64,000 nucleotides of DNA from Acinetobacter calcoaceticus (GTDB taxonomy: Bacteria; Pseudomonadota; Gammaproteobacteria; Pseudomonadales; Moraxellaceae), in assembly GCF_016508255.1 (NCBI RefSeq), contig NZ_JADVKT010000004.1, positions 62,001-126,000 of the forward strand, read 5' to 3'. The notes under the pieces were generated by a model that saw only the letters and a program-made list of their open reading frames with translations, had not been told where the DNA came from and ran no database searches. Positions 52,893-63,492 of the stretch are shown here, in pieces. The position numbers and the translations under genes were made by a program. Numbering within the stretch: position 1 is the stretch's first letter; the number at the start of each line of letters is the position of its first letter.

Positions 52893-53651
52893 ATGCTTGC
52901 TAAACGTATTATTCCTTGCCTAGACGTTGATAACGGACGCGTAGTTAAAGGCGTTCAATTCCTCGATATTCGTGATGCTGGCGACCCTGTTGAAGTGGCA
53001 CGTCGCTATAACGAACAAGGTGCAGATGAAATTACCTTTTTAGATATTACCGCTACACATCATGGACGCGATACCACTTACCGTACTGTTGAACGTATGG
53101 CCGAGACTGTATTTGTGCCATTAACTGTTGGTGGGGGCGTACGTAAAGTTGAAGATATTCGTGCCTTATTAAATGCAGGTGCAGATAAAGTCAGCATTAA
53201 CTCAGCAGCCGTATTTAATCCTGAATTTGTTCAAGAAGCTTCACAGCACTTTGGCGCACAATGTATTGTGGTTGCAATTGATGCCAAAAAAACTGGCGAA
53301 AATAAATGGGAAATCTTTACTCACGGTGGCCGTAAACCAACGGGTATTGATGCCATTGAGTGGGCTGTAAAAATGGCTGACTTTGGCGCGGGTGAGTTAC
53401 TCATTACCAGTATGGATGCCGATGGTACGAAAGCCGGTTACGATATTGCCTTAATGCGTGCTATTAATGACCGCGTTACCATTCCAACCATTGCCTCTGG
53501 TGGCGTAGGTAACTTACAACACCTAGCAGACGGAATTTTACAAGGCGGTGCCGATGCAGTATTGGCAGCAAGTATTTTCCACTTTGGCCAATATACAATT
53601 CCACAAGCTAAACAATATTTAGCTGAACAAGGCATCGAAATGCGCTTGTAA
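52893..53651 (+). CDS. hisF: HisF, cyclase subunit of imidazole glycerol phosphate synthase
   Basis: The 252-residue TIM-barrel protein has catalytic Asp in [16 protein letters not shown] near residue 11 and the second Asp near 130 ([10 protein letters not shown]), plus phosphate loops [12 protein letters not shown] and [12 protein letters not shown]. It forms the HisFH complex with the hisH product encoded 6.4 kb upstream. I start it at ATG 52893 ([11 protein letters not shown]), the usual HisF start. It is divergent from thrB. Confidence 0.97.
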   Translation: MLAKRIIPCLDVDNGRVVKGVQFLDIRDAGDPVEVARRYNEQGADEITFLDITATHHGRDTTYRTVERMAETVFVPLTVGGGVRKVEDIRALLNAGADKVSINSAAVFNPEFVQEASQHFGAQCIVVAIDAKKTGENKWEIFTHGGRKPTGIDAIEWAVKMADFGAGELLITSMDADGTKAGYDIALMRAINDRVTIPTIASGGVGNLQHLADGILQGGADAVLAASIFHFGQYTIPQAKQYLAEQGIEMRL

Positions 53652-53666
53652 ACTTATAAATATAAT

Positions 53667-53690
53667 AAGGGGCTATATTGCCCCTTTATT
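53667..53690. terminator. Terminator between hisF and the hydroxylase gene
   Basis: A 7-bp stem AAGGGGC/GCCCCTT with a 6-base loop and flanking A/T tracts lies between convergent genes. Confidence 0.8.
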
Positions 53691-53691
53691 T

Positions 53692-54333
53692 TTATGCTGC
53701 GCCATCTACTTCTTTCACATCACTGGTAAGTTCAGGTTTTTCTTTTTTCTCGACCCACTTTGCAGGAAAGATTTTTTCGACAGCTTGTGTTAACGATCGA
53801 GCAAGAACTACAGGTAACTTTATCCCTGAAGGGTTTTGTTCTTTTAAATCTACCGAAGAAACCACACGTGTTCCCATCACATAATCAAACCAAGGCTTAG
53901 TCACACACCAATTGGCATCTTGATTAGAATTCATGTGGTGGTCGTAATGCCACGGAATTTTACGCTTTGCCCAGTCAGGCTCTAAATGTGCACGGCGGTG
54001 AATATAGTAATAATTTCCTGCACTGTACCAAGCTGAAAGTGCCATGCCTTTTGAAAACGGATAAAAAATTGCGCTTGAAACAGTTGCCACGACTGCAAGT
54101 GAAATTAACTCATTTTTAGTCCGCCAGTTTCGAACACCTTCCACATAGCAATCATCATGAAATTGTTGTTTGCGTACTTCACGATGGTGTGCCCAATGTG
54201 ACTCCATACTTCTAGGCACTGGGCTATAACGTGGTTGCCCCGAACGGTGTACACCATGCAAAATATATTTATGTGCCACCCATTCAAATGCATTCGCAAC
54301 TGCAATTCCGACAATAAACCCTTTTAACATCAC
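53692..54333 (-). CDS. Fatty-acid-hydroxylase / sterol-desaturase family protein
   Basis: The 213-residue protein has the di-iron histidine boxes of this superfamily: HKYILHG near residue 21, SHWAHH near 45, HRRAH near 112 and WHYDHHMN near 128. Two or three hydrophobic segments suggest an inner-membrane enzyme. The family includes fatty-acid hydroxylases, sterol desaturases and carotenoid hydroxylases. The substrate is not readable. It is divergent from an AraC-type regulator, which may control it. ATG at 54330 is an equally good start. Confidence 0.82.
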   Translation of the reverse strand: MMLKGFIVGIAVANAFEWVAHKYILHGVHRSGQPRYSPVPRSMESHWAHHREVRKQQFHDDCYVEGVRNWRTKNELISLAVVATVSSAIFYPFSKGMALSAWYSAGNYYYIHRRAHLEPDWAKRKIPWHYDHHMNSNQDANWCVTKPWFDYVMGTRVVSSVDLKEQNPSGIKLPVVLARSLTQAVEKIFPAKWVEKKEKPELTSDVKEVDGAA

Positions 54334-54439
54334 CTGACTCCTTTTTCTTTTTATTCAGAATATAAAATTCGCTATGCTATGTATTGACCAGAATTTATGG
54401 TTTCATTGACAAATTACGACAAGAAAGAGGTGGTCACGG

Positions 54440-55444
54440 ATGCCACAACTAAAAAATTATACGGGTTCGGTGTATGGAGGGCTGGGACACCTATTAAAAG
54501 CTTACTGCGAAGCAAATGGGTTAGCTATTCCTGAACAATTAGAGCAAATTCAAAATCTGGAACGCTTTGACTATGTCATTTGGCGTGATTTATTAGAAGT
54601 TATTTATAAGCTAGACCCAAAGCCCGCGTTAGGGCTAGAAATTGCCAAATACGTACAGCCCAAACACTTAGGCATTATTGCCTACCTTGCTTTATCTTGC
54701 GATAACCTAGGCGAAGCCCTAATTCGCTATCATGATTTTCACCGTCTGATTTATGACGGAAGTCCTTTAGTGGTTGAACTACAAGGGAAATATGCTTCTA
54801 TTCGCTGGGAAGCCACAGAGCTGCACCCGACACAGCTTACCGATGAAATCGCCATTGCGCTGGTTATTCAATTTTTACGACTTTTTATGTCTCATGAAGA
54901 TGTGCATTTACATGAGGTACGTTTCTTAAATACCGCCTCTAAAAATATTAGAGTTTATGAGCAATACTTTCAGTGCCCTGTACGCTTTAGCCAGCCCCGT
55001 ACAGAATTACTCATTCCAATTACTGAAATTAATAAACCCCTGAGCAGTGCTGACCACACTCTACAACAATTATTGGTGAAGCAAGCACAAGCACTTTTAG
55101 AACAATTACCAAATTCGACACAACTTGATCAGCGCTTACAGCACTCGATTTTAACCGGACTACAAAAGAATCACTATCAAATTGAATATATTGCCGCTCA
55201 GTTAGATCTTTCGGTTCGACAACTTCAGCGCCACTTACAACAACAAAATACCACCTTTCAGGAACGCGTCCAGCAAATCAGGTTTATGCTGGCAACTGAA
55301 TATCTAAAAGACCCGCATTTGAGCCTACAAGAAATTGCGCTTTTACTCTGTTATTCAGAACAAAGTGCTTTTCAAAGAGCATTTAAGCATTGGACTGATC
55401 AAACGCCACAACAATGGAGAGAGCAATTTTTAAACAAAAAATAA
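54440..55444 (+). CDS. AraC-family regulator with arabinose-binding-type N-terminus
   Basis: The 334-residue protein has the N-terminal domain found in OruR/ArgR-type AraC proteins (about residues 20-200, LKPKPALGLEIAKYVQPKHLGIIAYLALSC region). A C-terminal double helix-turn-helix (about 235-330) ends with LSLQEIALLLCYSEQSAFQRAFKHWTDQTPQQWR. It probably senses a small molecule. Its neighbour, the divergent fatty-acid-hydroxylase gene, is the obvious candidate target. The inducer is unknown. Confidence 0.87.
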   Translation: MPQLKNYTGSVYGGLGHLLKAYCEANGLAIPEQLEQIQNLERFDYVIWRDLLEVIYKLDPKPALGLEIAKYVQPKHLGIIAYLALSCDNLGEALIRYHDFHRLIYDGSPLVVELQGKYASIRWEATELHPTQLTDEIAIALVIQFLRLFMSHEDVHLHEVRFLNTASKNIRVYEQYFQCPVRFSQPRTELLIPITEINKPLSSADHTLQQLLVKQAQALLEQLPNSTQLDQRLQHSILTGLQKNHYQIEYIAAQLDLSVRQLQRHLQQQNTTFQERVQQIRFMLATEYLKDPHLSLQEIALLLCYSEQSAFQRAFKHWTDQTPQQWREQFLNKK

Positions 55445-55576
55445 CCTACCAAAACTTACAATTCTTTTCTTGATTAAAACAACACTGAAAACAAAAATTT
55501 CATATAGTCACATGCTTAAAATTTATGTGATGTAATTCACATTAATTAAAATAGATTAAATAGATGAGTAATCATA

Positions 55577-56266
55577 ATGAATAAATATTTTGCTGAATTT
55601 CTAGGTACGTTTTGGCTAGTCTTTGGTGGTTGTGGTAGCGCAGTATTAGCCGCAGCTTTCCCAGAACTTGGTATTGGCTTTGCAGGTGTAGCCCTTGCCT
55701 TTGGTTTAACCGTACTGACTGGTGCTTATGCTCTAGGGCATATCTCTGGTGGACATTTTAACCCCGCGGTAAGTGTCGGCCTTTGGGTCGGTGGCCGTTT
55801 TGATGTTAAAGATTTAATTCCTTATATTGTTGCACAGGTGGTCGGTGCAACTGCTGCTGCATTTGTTCTCTACATTATTGCTCAAGGCCAAGCTGGCTTT
55901 ACTGGTGTTGGTGGCTTTGCTTCAAATGGTTTCGGTGATTTATCGCCAAACAAATTTGGCTTAGGTTCTGCTTTCATTATTGAAGTGGTACTTACTGCTT
56001 TCTTCTTAATCGTTATTCTAGGGGCGACTGACCGCCGTGCACCTGCTGGTTTTGCACCTATTGCGATTGGTCTTGCATTAACACTTATTCACTTAATCAG
56101 TATTCCAGTAACCAATACTTCTGTGAACCCTGCACGTAGTACAGGTGTAGCGTTCTTTGCTCAAACTGGTGCTTTAAGTCAGTTGTGGTTATTCTGGGTA
56201 GCTCCAATTTTAGGTGCTGTGATTGGTGCGATTGTTTATAAGGTAGTTGCTGGAGAGAAGGATTAA
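55577..56266 (+). CDS. aqpZ: Aquaporin Z
   Basis: The 229-residue protein has six transmembrane helices and both aquaporin NPA motifs, HFNPAVS near residue 62 and [10 protein letters not shown] near 178. The Arg after the second NPA belongs to the selectivity filter. The length and [13 protein letters not shown] pattern match AqpZ rather than GlpF. It allows rapid water flow during osmotic shifts. A repeat-rich element follows within a few bases of the stop codon. Confidence 0.95.
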   Translation: MNKYFAEFLGTFWLVFGGCGSAVLAAAFPELGIGFAGVALAFGLTVLTGAYALGHISGGHFNPAVSVGLWVGGRFDVKDLIPYIVAQVVGATAAAFVLYIIAQGQAGFTGVGGFASNGFGDLSPNKFGLGSAFIIEVVLTAFFLIVILGATDRRAPAGFAPIAIGLALTLIHLISIPVTNTSVNPARSTGVAFFAQTGALSQLWLFWVAPILGAVIGAIVYKVVAGEKD

Positions 56267-56267
56267 C

Positions 56268-56438
56268 ACGACGGAGTTCTACTTCGTAAAATCGAATGTA
56301 ATCAGCTAATTCTCATTACTTTTGTTTCGGCAAAAGTAACCAAAACCATTGCCATTCACAAAACCTGTTCTCTGGGATCATTTAGCTGATCCCACACAGT
56401 AACAATCCTGATCTTAAAATGGGCAGGTTGTGAATGGC
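56268..56438. repeat. Nested inverted-repeat element after aqpZ
   Basis: Four stems are visible. The first is ACGGAG/CTTCGT (around 56271-56287). The second is TTACTTTTG/CAAAAGTAA (56316-56324, 56331-56339). An outer stem pairs GCCATTCACAA plus CCTG (56351-56367) with CAGG plus TTGTGAATGGC (56424-56438), with a 2-base bulge. Inside it lies TGGGATCA/TGATCCCA (56373-56380, 56387-56394). No open reading frame fills it. Confidence 0.75.
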
Positions 56439-56515
56439 TTTATCACGAATCAAATTTCACGAATTATTCAATAACCATAGAACTTTGATCAAATCAGACT
56501 CTATTAATGAATCAT

Positions 56516-56758
56516 TTACAAAAACGGATTATTAATTTCTTTTTCAGCTGGACGTTCAATTTTCTCAGGTAACTCTTCTTTTTCCAAAGCCGCAACCACA
56601 TCGTTTAAAAAGCTCTGTAAAGCCTTTGCCTGTTCTAGTCCAACTTTATCTTTAGTGATTTGCAAATTGCCATAAATGCTCACGCAGTCAACATCATTTT
56701 CTAATGTTAAATCTTCAATTGAAGAAGACTCTGTACCCTTTTCAAATGGTTTAAACAT
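56516..56758 (-). CDS. Small acidic protein of unknown function
   Basis: The 80-residue protein is acidic and soluble. A short first half (MFKPFEKGTESSSIEDLTLENDVDCVSIYGN, split by charge) leads to a helical part (LEQAKALQSFLNDVVAALEKEELPEKIE) and ends in NNPFL. No domain is recognised. The composition and a coding reading frame of this length without alternatives suggest a real gene, but the ribosome site is weak. It lies alone between the repeat element and the LysE exporter. Confidence 0.65.
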   Translation of the reverse strand: MFKPFEKGTESSSIEDLTLENDVDCVSIYGNLQITKDKVGLEQAKALQSFLNDVVAALEKEELPEKIERPAEKEINNPFL

Positions 56759-56803
56759 AAGTGTGGTCTCGTTGTTATATCTACACAGTGTAATACGACC
56801 AAT

Positions 56804-57403
56804 TTAAAGAAAATCGATCAAAATTAAAAGTGCCGATAAAATTAAAAAAGCACCCATCAAGATATTAAAATATTTCAATCGGTTACCTTGATTGAGGACT
56901 ACTGAAAATTTATCGCCGCACAGCCCCCAAAAGAACAAACACGCATAGCAAGTGAAAAAATAAATAACGATAAAGATCGGCAAAGACTGAGGGTTTTCTA
57001 TGCTTGTAAACATGGTAATGCCAGACACACAGGCCAACCACGCTTTCGGATTGAGCCACTGCAAGAAGAAACCATCTTTAAAATTTGGAATAAGAATATG
57101 GTCTACGGGAGCACTTGAAATAGAAATATTAGCGGCAGAAAGAATAATTTTTATACCGATATAACAAACAAATAGCGTTCCACAAATCGCAAGAATTTTT
57201 AAGACAACAGGAAACTGAGTTAATAAACTTTGCAGCCCAAATGCCATAAAAATCAAGAGTAAAGTAAAACCGATAGTCGCACCTGAAATGTAAGGAAGCG
57301 ACCTTTTTAAACCGTGATTTAAGCTGGTCGATAAAATTACGGTATTTACTGGACCAGGGGTAATAGACATTGCAAATGAAAAAAGGAACATCGAAGCAAA
57401 CAT
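56804..57403 (-). CDS. LysE-family amino-acid exporter
   Basis: The 199-residue protein has about six transmembrane helices and the family start SITPGPVNTVILST near residue 13. Exporters of this family (LysE, RhtB, ArgO, EamB-like) move amino acids out of the cell. The substrate is unknown. AAGGAC lies about 8 bases before the ATG. The upstream region contains a perfect 30-bp palindrome, so repression by a TetR-type regulator encoded elsewhere is plausible. Confidence 0.9.
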   Translation of the reverse strand: MFASMFLFSFAMSITPGPVNTVILSTSLNHGLKRSLPYISGATIGFTLLLIFMAFGLQSLLTQFPVVLKILAICGTLFVCYIGIKIILSAANISISSAPVDHILIPNFKDGFFLQWLNPKAWLACVSGITMFTSIENPQSLPIFIVIYFFTCYACLFFWGLCGDKFSVVLNQGNRLKYFNILMGAFLILSALLILIDFL

Positions 57404-57421
57404 TGTTATTGTCCTTATTGA

Positions 57422-57451
57422 AATAAAACAGACAGATCTGTCTGTTTTATT
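57422..57451. promoter_or_regulatory. Perfect 30-bp palindrome upstream of the LysE exporter
   Basis: Half-site AATAAAACAGACAGA (57422-57436) is followed directly by its reverse complement (57437-57451). It lies 19-48 bases upstream of the LysE start codon on the minus strand, overlapping the likely leader or promoter. The form fits a TetR-family operator. Confidence 0.75.
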
Positions 57452-57490
57452 GTATCTGTTTAGAACTTCATAACAATACCAACAAGCGCC

Positions 57491-58573
57491 TTATTTTATC
57501 ATTTGCAAGAAATAGTTCACCAATGCCTCTATCAGTTGTTTGACAATGGCCTTTCTGGTTTCTTCATCAATGCTTGGAACTTTTGCTTCCATCGATTCAG
57601 AAGACGTACCTTTTTGCTTTTTAAACTGATCTTGTAACGCGTGGATCTGATCCGTACTTAAGTCTTTTTCACACTGGCTTTCTCCATCCCAATGCAAATA
57701 GTCTAGCTTCTGATTTGGTTTAACTTGGCTAGATGTTAACGGTAAGCGATAAACATTGCGTTTTTGTTGTTCGGTAAGTTGAGGAAATAAATTAATTCCT
57801 AGCTTTTCTTCAAGATAGCAAACACTCACCACTTTAACCTGCTGAGAGTTATTATTCGGCGCATAGTAAGCGCCAATTGCACCTGTTTTAGGATAGTAAA
57901 CTGCCTTATACACTGCAGTTGGAATGATGACCCCGCTCCCAATAGTCTTGAGTCGTTGACCTTCAAATATTGGCCCCGTCACGATATAAGCATCTTGCTT
58001 TTGCTTAGTGACGACTGCACGCGTAGCATCTTCAAGCTTACGCCAAACTTCCTGATTATTTTTAGGTGCCTGTGGAACCATATTACTTAATGAGAAACTA
58101 TCAAACTGAGAGTCCTTATTAGGCATGTCACCATTGGGTGACATATGTCCACGGTCATAACCTGATCCACGATAATCGCGTAAAAGTGACCGATGACGCT
58201 CAGGAACGCGAGTTTCTTCGTGGAAATTATCTTCACGTTTAATTTTAGTACTTAAACGTTCTGGACTTAGATGTTCAGCTGACCATAACGGCGTTTTAGA
58301 CATACCTGAGTACAAAACATTGAAGCCATTAAAGCACAGCGGATAACTATCTTTTTTTAGACTGTCTTTATTTAAAGCTGGCGGAACTTCACGGTAAAAC
58401 TGATTTAGACAAGTCGAGTTAGTACTTAAAGGCGAAAACCACTGTGAAATTTTTTCACCGCCAAACGCGAAGGCAAAACTTCCTGCTGCCACTCCGGCAA
58501 GTACAATCTTGCCCAAATGCTCACTTAAAGAAAAACCATCAAAGATGCCTGTACTACTTTTTTTACTTGCCAT
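57491..58573 (-). CDS. Membrane-anchored DNA/RNA non-specific endonuclease
   Basis: The 360-residue protein has one N-terminal hydrophobic segment (about residues 23-41) and then a beta-beta-alpha-metal endonuclease domain. Its active site YDRGHMSPNGDM lies near residue 140, with the general base His. LSNMVPQAPKNNQEVWRKLE is the metal-binding Asn segment, named here by position. A C-terminal hydrophobic helix follows near 345-358. Family members degrade DNA and RNA outside the cytoplasm. I start it at ATG 58573 (MASKKSSTG); GTG 58597 is in frame. No cognate inhibitor gene is adjacent. Confidence 0.88.
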   Translation of the reverse strand: MASKKSSTGIFDGFSLSEHLGKIVLAGVAAGSFAFAFGGEKISQWFSPLSTNSTCLNQFYREVPPALNKDSLKKDSYPLCFNGFNVLYSGMSKTPLWSAEHLSPERLSTKIKREDNFHEETRVPERHRSLLRDYRGSGYDRGHMSPNGDMPNKDSQFDSFSLSNMVPQAPKNNQEVWRKLEDATRAVVTKQKQDAYIVTGPIFEGQRLKTIGSGVIIPTAVYKAVYYPKTGAIGAYYAPNNNSQQVKVVSVCYLEEKLGINLFPQLTEQQKRNVYRLPLTSSQVKPNQKLDYLHWDGESQCEKDLSTDQIHALQDQFKKQKGTSSESMEAKVPSIDEETRKAIVKQLIEALVNYFLQMIK

Positions 58574-58828
58574 ATTTCTATCAATACCACGATCCACACG
58601 CAGCTTAACAATCCTAATTTTTTAAGTATATCTCTTATCTTTCAAATGGTTAAAACATGGTCATCTTTTTTGTAACTCCATTTCCCGTTACGTAACAATC
58701 TGTTGGAATTATGAGAGGCTTTGGCTATTGAATTAGGCCAATTGCGTATCTTTCGTTGAAAAGCACTGATTGCCTATGACATGGTTAGCTCCACAAATTT
58801 GGATAAAAATATAATCGGAGTCCACTTA

Positions 58829-59260
58829 ATGATCCATTCAAAGATTATTGGTATTGGCGTAATCACGGGATTGTGTAGCATGGCAGCTTTGGCTGAACCA
58901 GCAGTCCAACCAGGAGATACTTTAGAAAGTTTGTCTAAAGTGAAAGTTACTACAACGGTAAATGGCCAACCTGGTTCTATTAGCGATTTAGTCAATAGCG
59001 GACAAGTACAACAAGTTTCTGCTTCCCCGACAAATGCAGCGCCTACAGGTGCTCCTATTCCGGCAGACGTTCCACCAGCACCTCCAGCAGGCGGTGAAAT
59101 GGCGCCACCAGCAGCCCCAATTGATGCGGTGCCACCTGCACATAATCAGGCATCTCCAGCGCCACAAGATCAAAATACTCCGGCAGATCCAAGTCAGTCG
59201 GCAGACCCAATGGCAAAAGATGGTGCATTGCCAGCCGATGCGCCTATGCAAGCTCAATAA
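58829..59260 (+). CDS. Exported proline- and alanine-rich protein
   Basis: The 143-residue protein has a signal peptide (about residues 1-23, ending AALAEP). A short folded stretch (QPGDTLESLSKVKVTTTVNG) leads to a long Pro/Ala/Asp-rich tail from about residue 65. The tail looks unstructured and could span the peptidoglycan. No domain is recognised. I start it at ATG 58829 because CGGAG lies about 8 bases upstream; in-frame codons upstream to 58781 are unlikely. It ends in an intrinsic terminator. Confidence 0.78.
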   Translation: MIHSKIIGIGVITGLCSMAALAEPAVQPGDTLESLSKVKVTTTVNGQPGSISDLVNSGQVQQVSASPTNAAPTGAPIPADVPPAPPAGGEMAPPAAPIDAVPPAHNQASPAPQDQNTPADPSQSADPMAKDGALPADAPMQAQ

Positions 59261-59269
59261 TTAGAGCAA

Positions 59270-59301
59270 AAAAAACCAAGACAAATGTCTTGGTTTTTTT
59301 A
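59270..59301 (+). terminator. Terminator after the Pro/Ala-rich protein gene
   Basis: A perfect AAAACCAAGACA/TGTCTTGGTTTT stem with a tiny AA loop (effectively a 4-6 base loop) runs into a T-run. It also faces the kup gene, so it may act in both directions. Confidence 0.85.
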
Positions 59302-59313
59302 TACATCAAATTT

Positions 59314-61215
<1,902 letters not shown>

Positions 61216-61270
61216 TTAGCGCAATCTTATCACCTCTATTATTTTTTTTCTGTAATGCTCGTCTTAAATC

Positions 61271-61299
61271 TTGGCAGAACCTGATTTTTTAGTTACTAT
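61271..61299 (+). promoter_or_regulatory. Promoter of tRNA-Ser
   Basis: TTGGCA (61271-61276) and TACTAT (61294-61299) are 17 bases apart, followed by the GC-rich discriminator CGCACGCC just before the tRNA. Confidence 0.72.
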
Positions 61300-61309
61300 C
61301 GCACGCCTT

Positions 61310-61399
61310 GGTGAGGTGTCCGAGTGGCTTAAGGAGCACGCCTGGAAAGTGTGTATACGTTTGCGCGTATCGAGGGTTCGAATCCCTCTCTCACCGCCA
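61310..61399 (+). tRNA. tRNA-Ser (GGA)
   Basis: The 90-base class II tRNA has acceptor arms GGTGAGG/TCTCACC, anticodon GGA in the loop CTGGAAA, a long variable arm (GTGTATACGTTTGCGCGTAT region), T-loop GGTTCGAATCC and an encoded CCA. Confidence 0.96.
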
Positions 61400-61535
61400 G
61401 AATTCAAATTTAAAGAAGCTTAAACTTAATCGGTTTAGGCTTTTTTATTAGCCAAATATTAAAAAACAGCCTTGAAAAAACTGCTAACTTTCTCATCTTA
61501 TTTAAGCCATAGATTAAATTAAAAATCTCAACTCA

Positions 61536-62351
61536 ATGAAAAATATCATTTCTTTAGCTAAAAACAGCGTTCTCAACCATAGCAACTTAAACCTACCTTT
61601 CTCTATTTATTCAGCTTATAAAGAACAAAAAATTAGAAATGTTCCAATTACGAAACCGTTACTCATCACTATTTTAAGTGGCATTAAAGAGTTAGGAAGA
61701 ACTGAAGAAAATGTTGTATGTGGAACTGGTTCTTTTATATTTTTATCAAATAACGCCAGCATTGATATGCGCAATATTCCAAATCAAGAAGAATATTTCG
61801 CGCTCCTTATCGAGTTTGACTTCGATGACTTTAAAGAGCTTCCTAATTCTTCAAGAACTCCTAAAAAATTTGTACAAGGCCACCTCACTCCTTTACTCGA
61901 AAATGCACTTTCTCAATTTATAGATTTATCTCTCATTGCCCCACCTTCTGTTTTTAAATTTAGAAGAAGAGAACTTTTAGAGCTTATTTACCATTCTGGT
62001 TACACCGACATCTCTAGTTTGAATATGACTCCAAGTTTGAGTGAAAAACTTCAGGCATTAATTTCTGATCATTTATCAGTGGAACTCACAGCTGAATTTA
62101 TCGCTGCTCAACTTTTTATGAGTTCATCGACGCTAAGAAGAAAACTAAAAAGTGAGGGAAATAGCATTCAAGATATTCGTAATAGAGTACGACTAGGTCA
62201 TGGACTGCATCTTATTCAAACCACTAACACCAGTATTGGAAATATTGCTTTTGAATGTGGCTATCAATCTCAATCAAGATTTACTGAACAATTTAAAAAT
62301 TTGTTTGGAATTACGCCTCGTGAGCTACGCAAAACTAAAATGCTCAGTTAA
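61536..62351 (+). CDS. AraC-family transcriptional regulator
   Basis: The 271-residue protein has an N-terminal sensor region (about residues 1-155) without a recognised ligand motif. A C-terminal double helix-turn-helix domain (about 170-268) has SSSTLRRKLKSEGNSIQDIR and IAFECGYQSQSRFTEQFKNLFGITPRELRK as the two recognition regions. The elbB-like gene follows 91 bp downstream on the same strand and is a candidate target or operon partner. The ribosome site is weak. Confidence 0.87.
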   Translation: MKNIISLAKNSVLNHSNLNLPFSIYSAYKEQKIRNVPITKPLLITILSGIKELGRTEENVVCGTGSFIFLSNNASIDMRNIPNQEEYFALLIEFDFDDFKELPNSSRTPKKFVQGHLTPLLENALSQFIDLSLIAPPSVFKFRRRELLELIYHSGYTDISSLNMTPSLSEKLQALISDHLSVELTAEFIAAQLFMSSSTLRRKLKSEGNSIQDIRNRVRLGHGLHLIQTTNTSIGNIAFECGYQSQSRFTEQFKNLFGITPRELRKTKMLS

Positions 62352-62441
62352 GGCGAATTTATGGCAAATCTGCGTATAAAAATTTTTTAGAAGAAAACTT
62401 AAGATCTTTTACACATTTAAAAAAGGTTCTTAAGAAAGTAA

Positions 62442-63104
62442 ATGAAAAAAGTAGCAGTAATTTTATCGGGTTGTGGTTACTTAGATGGTTCTGAAATTAG
62501 AGAATCCGTTTTAACCCTGTTAGCTCTAGATAAAGCAAATATTGAATATCAAATTTTTGCACCTGATGAGCCTTTGTTTCATGTCATCGACCATGTAAGC
62601 GGCGAAATAAACATGACTGAGCGGAGAAATATTTTACAAGAAGCAGGACGAATTGCCCGAGGTGAAATTTCCTCAATCGATCAACTTAATGAAAATGAAT
62701 TTGATGGCCTTCTTCTTCCGGGTGGATTCGGAGTCGCCAAAAATTTATCAACTTTTGCCTTTAAAGGAGCAGAAGCAAGAGTACATTCTACAGTTGCCTC
62801 AATTCTAAAAACGTTTCATCAAAGTAAAAAACCGATCGGGGCAATTTGCATATCCCCTGCACTATTAGCACTTACTTTTGGAGACTTACACCCAACTATC
62901 ACTTTGGGGGCTGACGTTAACACTGCTAAAGAAATTGAAAAAACGGGGTCGATTCACCATGTTTGTCAAACCTCAGACTGCGTGATAGATAAGCAAAACT
63001 TATTTGTTACCACACCTGCCTATATGGATGTTCAAGCCCATTTACAAGATATCTATGCAGGGATTACAAGCTTGGTTGATGCCATGACAGCTTTAGTAAA
63101 TTAA
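62442..63104 (+). CDS. elbB: ElbB-like glyoxalase / DJ-1-PfpI family protein
   Basis: The 220-residue protein has the DJ-1/PfpI fold. It shows VILSGCGYLDGSEIRESV at the start, FDGLLLPGGFGVAKNLSTFA near residue 87 and the nucleophile Cys in IGAICISPALLA near 133. The pattern matches ElbB (SCRP-27A), a glyoxalase-type protein reported to affect isoprenoid synthesis in E. coli. The physiological substrate is uncertain. It follows the AraC-type gene on the same strand. Confidence 0.9.
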   Translation: MKKVAVILSGCGYLDGSEIRESVLTLLALDKANIEYQIFAPDEPLFHVIDHVSGEINMTERRNILQEAGRIARGEISSIDQLNENEFDGLLLPGGFGVAKNLSTFAFKGAEARVHSTVASILKTFHQSKKPIGAICISPALLALTFGDLHPTITLGADVNTAKEIEKTGSIHHVCQTSDCVIDKQNLFVTTPAYMDVQAHLQDIYAGITSLVDAMTALVN

Positions 63105-63150
63105 GGTGTTTGATGGGGATAGAGATTGCTATCCCTCTATTTTATTGAAT

Positions 63151-63492
63151 CTAATCAACGATAAGTAACTTCGCACCATTCAGGCTAAAAGATTGATGCG
63201 GCTCCGAATTATCGCCGACTTGATAACTCATGCCTGAAGTTAAAGTAAATGTTCGGCCATCCTTCAATCTACTTTCTAACTCACCTTCTAGGCAAAATAA
63301 GATATGTCCTTTTTCACACCAATGGTCTGCTAAATAATTGGCCGAGTACTCTACAAGTCTTACTCTAATTTTATTATTTTCTTCACCAAAAAATTGAGTT
63401 TTCCAATAAGCTTTTCCTGTTTCACCACTATATTCAGTAACTTCGATTTCTTCCCAATTTGTAATTTGAAATGGAAAAGGCGCGATATTCAT
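63151..63492 (-). CDS. Small cupin-fold protein with DHWC motif
   Basis: The 113-residue protein is a single-domain cupin. The motif ADHWCEKGHILFCLEGELE near residue 60 holds candidate metal ligands (His, Cys), and SGMSYQVGDNSEPHQS near 88 is the second cupin box. Proteins with this motif form a small family of unknown function. No neighbouring gene gives a clue. It ends close to the convergent elbB-like gene. Confidence 0.82.
   Translation of the reverse strand: MNIAPFPFQITNWEEIEVTEYSGETGKAYWKTQFFGEENNKIRVRLVEYSANYLADHWCEKGHILFCLEGELESRLKDGRTFTLTSGMSYQVGDNSEPHQSFSLNGAKLLIVD

Noticed and set aside
58687..58696. GTTACGTAAC palindrome as a regulator site
   Set aside because: A 10-bp palindrome alone in an AT-rich gap is weak evidence, and no partner site is nearby.
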